Shown: positions 58,906 to 64,000 of the stretch, piece by piece | How the letters are laid out: each line of letters starts with the position of its first letter | How positions within the stretch are numbered: position 1 is the stretch's first letter | NCBI RefSeq assembly: GCF_905147045.1 | Contig: NC_065899.1 | Location: 8,196,501 to 8,260,500 of the forward strand | Reading direction: 5' to 3' | DNA: 64,000 nucleotides | From: Nymphalis io | Taxonomy: Eukaryota; Arthropoda; Insecta; Lepidoptera; Nymphalidae | Program-made: the position numbers and the translations under genes | The notes under the pieces: generated by a model | Seen by the model: only the letters and a program-made list of their open reading frames with translations | What the model was told of the DNA's origin: nothing | Databases searched by the model: none

Positions 58906-60260
58906 ATAATAAATGTCTAACATATTTCTTATTGAATAAGAAATATGTTAACCAAACTTAAATTTGCAGGATGGCACAGACGGTTTGGTTTGGCATGACA
59001 GTTAAAATTTATTTCTTTTTCGTCCAGAAAATGTGATGCCAAAAATGTATTTAGATACTAAAAACTGTTCAAACAACTAACTCTCAACGACGATTTTTAA
59101 GCTGAATACATAAAAAGTTTATTTCCCATTATTCACTAGTTGGAACAGTGACTGGTAACATTTCCTACGCGTGTCAATGTCAAGTTTACTGAGCTACGGA
59201 ACGTGCATTTGAAACGGAGCAGAAACGCAGAGAACGCAATAAATCGAAATAAACCTTTACATTCCCTCTGCCACTAGCAAAGTTCAGAATACTGTGTATC
59301 AGCATTTTATTTTGTTTTAATTTCAAAATAAAATCACTTTAAATCTTCCTTTTTGACGAACTCTAATGATATTAATGTAATTAAAATAGAGGCCTAATAA
59401 CAGTTTTCTAGTCAGAGATGATGAAACGTGCTATTTAAATTTAGTTTATTATTTTAAATGTATACACCCAAAATAAAAACTATTTGCACATAATTATGCA
59501 TTTTAATATACTAAATTAGATTCGAATTTGAAATCACATGAGAAAAAACCTCCTCCTTGTTTAGGTCTCAATTTAGCGACATCTTACATATATTTCTTTC
59601 GTCAATCTGTTAGATTGGCTCTAAAACAACTCTTAAGACATCAAAGCCTCTTTATGTTGTATAAGGACGCTAAAGAATGTTTCACGCTTGAAAAAATTGG
59701 CGCGATAAATAAATTAGGCGCTGATTTAAGCGTACATTTTTCTGAGTAAACTTAAAATGGCCGTCGGCATTCAAAATGGCGGAAAGAATGCGTAATATGT
59801 CATGTTGACACGTGAAAAGCTAAGTCGATTTATTTTGGACTTTCTAAATTGGGAATGATGTTCTGTGGGACATGTACATTTTTATTCTTTACATAAGTTT
59901 TTGATATACATACATTTTTTATGAGGGGACTATTGACAAAGTTGTAACTTGATGAAGTTTATCATGTACCTAGTATATGGATTTGAATGAAATATGATGT
60001 AAACATAAAACTAAATATTATTAACTACTCCTATTATTATAATAAAGGTTTGAGAATTAAAATATATTTATGTATTAAATAAGTTTATAAATATTGGAAT
60101 TCTAGACTTCAATTGAATCAAAAACACAATTTAAGAAATATTTTTTTATTATAATCGACAATATTTTTCTATTAAACCAGATTTATTTATATAATATAAC
60201 CTCTTTGTTTGTTTTTTTTTTGTTTAATCAAATTCGAAGAGATTTTTATATGAAAAGTTT
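58906..60260. other. AT-rich DNA with no clear feature
   Basis: The 73-codon plus-strand frame at 59528-59749 (ending GAINKLGADLSVHFSE) is not recognised and has no clear splice or poly(A) context. Just after it, AAAATGGCCGTCGGCATTC and AAAATGGCGG form a short imperfect repeat. Confidence 0.4.
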
Positions 60261-60266
60261 TTTATT
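60261..60266 (-). promoter_or_regulatory. AATAAA hexamer
   Basis: Candidate polyadenylation signal for the exon at 60313-60432. Such hexamers are frequent by chance in this AT-rich DNA. Confidence 0.25.
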
Positions 60267-60312
60267 ATGAGCTAATTAAAATAATTTGTAAAATATTCAA
60301 TTAACTTTTATC

Positions 60313-60432
60313 TTAAAGGTCTTTTGCGTTTAGATAAATATCTATCATTTTGTCACTGATGAAAGGCACGATGTCGGCAAGTTTGTTCGGGTCATTGCTC
60401 TTCACATGCCAGTACAATATATACCAGGCATT
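60313..60432 (-). CDS. Possible terminal coding exon, product unknown
   Basis: Minus strand. The frame from 60432 to the TAA at 60315-60313 reads NAWYILYWHVKSNDPNKLAD, then IVPFISDKMIDIYLNAKDL and stop. It is preceded by AAAAGCATCAG, a possible acceptor that gives phase 0. Two tryptophans and several Asp, Pro and Ala residues are not what AT-rich noise usually gives. AATAAA sits at 60266-60261, 47 bases past the stop. No repeat family overlaps. The upstream exons, if any, would lie to the right, where the LINE at 61.3 kb now sits in what would be an intron. The family is not recognised. Confidence 0.28.
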   Translation of the reverse strand, partial: NAWYILYWHVKSNDPNKLADIVPFISDKMIDIYLNAKDL

Positions 60433-60842
60433 CTGATGCTTTTAACTGAATGAAATTCGCGTGTTGGTTAAGGGTGAGACGACATAGTTAAAAAATAAAG
60501 ATTTTTTTGTAAATATCATTTTATTATGGCTTAAAAATTTTATCACTACCAATACAGTGAAAAGATAATCAAGAGACATGAATAACAATTATAAACAATC
60601 ATGAACGGTAGAGATTATATTTCTAACTGATATTTTTATGTTAGATTATTTGGTAAAATATTAATTCAAAAGGAAGTAAGCTGCTTAAATAAAATATATT
60701 TTACTTTGAATAAGCTATTAGCAAATAATCGCAATTGTAAAGTCGTTGCGTTTTTGCTTATTTGGAAGGCAGACAACAGAATGGATCTGAGGTCATCTTA
60801 AATTTAGTCATAATCGGACTAAAATTCAGAATTCGGTTAAAA

Positions 60843-60975
60843 TTGGTTGACGAACTGGCAAATGAGGCATCTAATGGTAGGTGGTCACTTAAAATTTGGT
60901 GAAAATTAATTATGGTGACCCTTGTATACCTGTGCCTGTCAACGCCTGTTATTACTCTGGCTCATTCGATTTTTA
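60843..60975 (-). repeat. SINE-B2, decayed 3' half
   Basis: GAACTGGCAAATGAGGCATC, TAATGGTAGGTGGTCACTTA, TGTGCCTGTCAACGCCTGTT, ATTACTCTGGCTCATTCGAT: the B2 tail, the core and the centre in reverse orientation. Confidence 0.6.
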
Positions 60976-61264
60976 TTTCACAAAAAATACTCTCCATTGT
61001 TTGTGTGTCTGTTGCTGTGTGTTTTATTTAGGATACCACTTCTTGATTTAAAAAAAAAATGACTGCGGAGTCATCTTTTTGATTTGACCAACGACTTAAA
61101 TGTAACTAATAAAGAATTATCATCATTATATCATCTGTTGGGGTTGATGCAGTGTGTAAGCTACACGAAATTAATTACAGTTGAAGCTACTCAAGTAATC
61201 AAGCATTGAAAATACTCATGTAATGAATATGAATTTGTGATGTTGGGCTTTGAAACATTAGGTC
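60976..61264. other. Unclassified stretch
   Basis: Contains the 61138-61170 piece shared with 55550. No gene seen. Confidence 0.4.
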
Positions 61265-61540
61265 TGTTCTTTATTTATTTATTTATTTAACACTTTTTGC
61301 ACAACATATACATAAAATGAGAGAAGTAGGAAACAATCAAAGAAAAAGAAAATAAAAAATGGTGCGAAAAGGCGGTCTTATCGCTTATAGCGATCTCTAA
61401 CAGACAACCTTTGGTGAAAGAATTTTGTAAGAGAACAGGTAAGTGCATTTACATATAAAAAGGAGATACTAAATATTTAATAGACTACACATATCTACAT
61501 CCCACTAAACACATATAATAATACATAAATACATACACAT

Positions 61541-61547
<7 letters not shown>

Positions 61548-61597
<50 letters not shown>
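61548..61597. repeat. (TA)n microsatellite in LINE 3' UTR
   Basis: Uninterrupted TA array of about 24 units, next to ATTATTATT. Confidence 0.95.
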
Positions 61598-61601
<4 letters not shown>

Positions 61602-61611
61602 TTATTATTTA

Positions 61612-61680
61612 TATACTCTATAATTATATATAATATGTATATAATTATAATATACATATTATATATAATTATAGAGTATA
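61612..61680. repeat. Perfect 31-bp inverted repeat, 7-nt loop
   Basis: The arm 61612-61642 (TATACTCTATAATTATATAT...) is the exact reverse complement of 61650-61680. The loop is AATTATA at 61643-61649. Confidence 0.95.
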
Positions 61681-61736
61681 AAATTATATATAGATAAATT
61701 TTAAACCACATACTATTTCATACATACATATATACC

Positions 61737-64000
61737 TTACTTGGAAATGGACAAATGATAGCTTTTCAAGCGGTATTTAAAAATACTCAATGAATTCGAC
61801 TGCCGAATATCTGTAGGTAGTGCATTCCAAAGTTTGATGGTTTTTGCAGTAAAAGAGTTACTGTAGGTTTGTGTCCGGCTGCAGGGGGTAACTAGTTTAT
61901 TATCATCCGAAGAACGCAGGTTGTGTGCGCTATCGCAACCAAGAAATTTAAAGCGTTCTTTAAGGTAAGATGGTGTGTGATCGATATAAAGAATAGAGTA
62001 GAGAAGAGATAAGGCGTGTAGATTTCTTCGTAGTCTGATTGGCAGCCACTTTAACTGAGACCGATACTCAGAAACATGATCAAACTTTCGCAGACCAAAA
62101 ATAAATCTTATGGCTTTATTTTGCAGCCGTTCTAATCTATTTAGGAGGTCTTCAGTTAAATCCATGTAGCAGACATCAGCATAGTCCAGTATTGGTAAGA
62201 GGAACGTATTTTTTTTTTTTTTATAGAATAGGAAGGCGGACGAGCATATGGGCCACCTGATGGTAAGTGGTCACCAACGCTCTTAGACATTGGCATTGTA
62301 AGAAATGTCAACCATCGCTTACATATCCAATGCGCCACCAACCTTGGGAACTAAGATTTTATGTCCCTTGTGCCTGTAATTACACTGGCTCACTCGCCCT
62401 TCAAACCGGAACTCAACAATATCAAGTATTGCTGTTTTGCGGTAGAATATCTGATGAGTGGGTGGTACCTACCCAGACGAGCTTGCACAAAGCTCTACCA
62501 CCAGTAAGAACGTATTAGCTAAGCTGATCTTTGCCTTGATAGGCAATAGGTTTTTCCATCGCCTTAAAAAACCAATGATAGCGAAAATCTTACGACTCAT
62601 TTCAGCGATTTGAGGTACCCAGGAAAAGGAAGCATCAAGAAGTAGTCCAAGATTTCTAACAGTCTCTTGCATGTGTAATATTTGGCCCTCAAATAAGATT
62701 GGAGGTAGATGTTTATCTTGGACCCTCGTCAGAAGCTTATGTCTGCCAAATATAGCCACTTGCGACTTGCTCGGGTTCACTTTGAGACCGTAAGATTTAC
62801 CTGATTCAGATATCTTTGCCAAATCATGATTCAAGGTTGCAGCTGCCTCATCGATACTGTCTAAAGGAGCGGTAACGTAAATTTGTAGATCATCAGCATA
62901 TAGATGATAAGATGAGAAAATAAGTGAAGAGAGAGTATTAATGAATATAGAAAAGAGAAGAGGAAAGAGCACACCACCTTGCGGGACACCGGAAGGAATA
63001 TCTAGATAGGATGAATATTTATTATTAGCCATTATGCATTGCTGTTGGTGAAACAGATAAGAGTGGAACCATTCAATGACAGTAGAATCTATGCTTATCT
63101 ATATATATAGCGATCTTAGGATTGCCAAGCATATATCATAGTCGATTTTATTAAAGGCATTTGAAAAGTCAAGGAGAGCTAGTACAGTCACGGATTTGTT
63201 ATCAATACCCTGGCGAATGTCATCACATACCTTAACAAGAGCTGTAACTGTACTATGGTCTAATCTAAACCCAGATTGAAAAGGGCACAGGATTTTATTA
63301 ATAGTGAGGAATTGGTTTAGTTGAGAGTGAACAACACGCTCTAACACCTTTGAAAGAAATGGAAGAACAGAAATAGGTCTAAAATGAGAAGGAAGCAAAG
63401 GATTGGAAACTTTGGGAATAGGAATCACGAGAACTTTACGCCATACAGAAGGGAAGGCACCATGTAATAAAGAATAGTTACATATATGGCATAAAGTAGG
63501 CAATATACTGTTAAGGGTAAGAAGTATAAGTTTTCGACTAATTGCGTCACAACCGATTGCATCAGATTTGATGCATAGGATGTGTTTTTTTAATTCTCCC
63601 ATGGTAACAGGACTGAATTGGAAAGGAGGATAGCTAGGGATTGGCAAGGAATGGAGATAGTTGAGTGTGATGGATTTGTACTGATTGTTTAGAGAGGAAG
63701 AGGAAATAAAGTGTTTATTAAGATCATCGAGATTGAAATTGGCAGGAAACGTTTCCCACTGACGCCCTATCCCCAATGATCTCAAAAACTGCCATATCCT
63801 AGATGTTCCGCTTTTTTCGATAGCATTAGTAATAAACTTACGCTGAGCATTACGACAAAGCATACTGCAACGATTTCGCAGCTGCTTATATTTTAAAAGG
63901 TTGTCGTTCGTCGCATTTCTTTTGTATCTAGCTTTCGCAGCATTACGCTTTGCCATGAGTGCTTTAATGTCCTGAGTTAGCCAAGGAGCCGGTAGGTGCT
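61737..64000 (-). pseudogene. CR1-type reverse transcriptase ORF, partial, one stop and one SINE insertion
   Basis: Reading leftwards from the window edge: PAPWLTQDIKALMAKRNAAK (linker after the endonuclease), VIPIPKVSNPLLPSHFRPIS near 63410-63350, LNQFLTINKILCPFQSGF, ALLDFSNAFNKIDYD near 63150, SGVPQGGVLFPLLFSIFIN near 62985, and the active site HLYADDLQIYV near 62895. After the SINE-B at 62507-62211 the frame resumes with LPILDYADVCYMDLTEDLLN and ends at a stop at 61739-61737. One TAG at 63101-63099 interrupts the frame between the FDFSNAF-type and SGVPQG motifs. Apart from that stop and the SINE the frame is intact and every visible catalytic motif is kept, so the copy is younger than the LINE at 34 kb. 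The endonuclease and 5' end are outside the window. Confidence 0.92.
62211..62507 (-). repeat. SINE-B inserted in the LINE ORF
   Basis: T-run, ATAGAATAGGAAGGCGGACG, through AACCTTGGGAACTAAGATTT to CTCTACCACCAGTAA. The repeat GAACGTATT at 62202-62210 and 62508-62516 is its target-site duplication. The 83-codon plus-strand frame at 62267-62518 is the recurrent SINE-B frame. Confidence 0.96.

Larger units (their letters stand above)
61265..64000 (-). mobile_element. CR1-type LINE, runs off the right edge
   Basis: Minus-strand LINE with reverse transcriptase ORF, a 3' UTR of about 470 bp and a (AAATA)n-type tail at 61265-61285. The UTR holds GATCGCTATAAGCGATAAGA, CCGCC near the end. It also carries a (TA)n expansion and a perfect hairpin. 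A SINE-B interrupts the ORF. The upstream part lies outside the window. Confidence 0.9.

Noticed and set aside
61505..61711. 68-codon frame rich in Ile and Tyr
   Set aside because: It is a translation of the TA array and the hairpin.
1..64000. CRISPR array, operon, prophage or bacterial system
   Set aside because: There are no spaced identical repeats, gene clusters or bacterial-type coding density. The sequence is animal nuclear DNA.

Overview
The window looks like nuclear DNA of a butterfly or moth. It is very AT-rich, has no operon-like packing, and is strewn with tRNA-headed SINEs and 5'-truncated non-LTR retrotransposons of kinds I associate with Lepidoptera. I see no host gene that can be identified with confidence. 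Most of the window reads as intergenic or intronic DNA in which transposable elements landed, were truncated, and decayed. I found no new multi-gene system. The informative content is the repeat biology and a few short candidate exons.

Families are named here only for this window. SINE-A has a tRNA-derived head (boxes A and B visible) and is about 310 bp, with about 15 copies. SINE-B is about 298 bp, ends in TATAAAAAA, and has more than 20 copies; one copy has a perfect 24-nt target duplication, which fixes its ends. SINE-C and SINE-D have tRNA-like heads and end in (ATT)n. SINE-G is another tRNA-like family, with two copies. E, F and H are 3'-end type repeats. B2 is a SINE-B variant with a different tail.

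Layout. 1-6 kb: AT-rich DNA, LINE 3' ends, SINE-A and SINE-B copies (one A nested in a B), and a 69-codon ORF that may be an exon. 6.8-8.0 kb: a truncated RTE-type LINE inserted in a SINE-D. 8.4-31 kb: scattered SINEs, a small CpG-rich patch at 24.2 kb, and long featureless stretches. 31.3-33.9 kb: an RTE 3' fragment inside a SINE-B, then SINE-A copies. 34.1-37.2 kb: a long Jockey/CR1-group LINE with endonuclease and reverse transcriptase, broken by two in-frame stops and two frameshifts and flanked by (TA)n, followed by a complete SINE-D. 39-48 kb: SINEs, a perfect 28-bp hairpin, and weak candidate exons at 44.6 and 47.7 kb. 48.4-48.9 kb: a 468-bp element with terminal inverted repeats and a TAA target duplication, inserted in a SINE-B. 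52.0-53.5 kb: a GC-rich fragment of an R1-group LINE. 53.6-60 kb: Helitron-like and other repeats, SINE-A and SINE-C. 60.3 kb: a weak minus-strand candidate terminal exon. 61.3 kb to the right edge: a fairly young minus-strand CR1-type LINE whose frame is broken by one stop and one SINE-B insertion; it runs off the window.

The elements interact as retrotransposon ecosystems do. The 3' end of SINE-A resembles the last codons of the RTE LINE at 6.9 kb, which suggests that RTE machinery mobilised it. SINE-B and repeat E share a CTTACCATCAGGTGG core before their A-tails. SINE-C and SINE-D share an AGGATATTATTATT tail. Nested insertions give a relative order of events.
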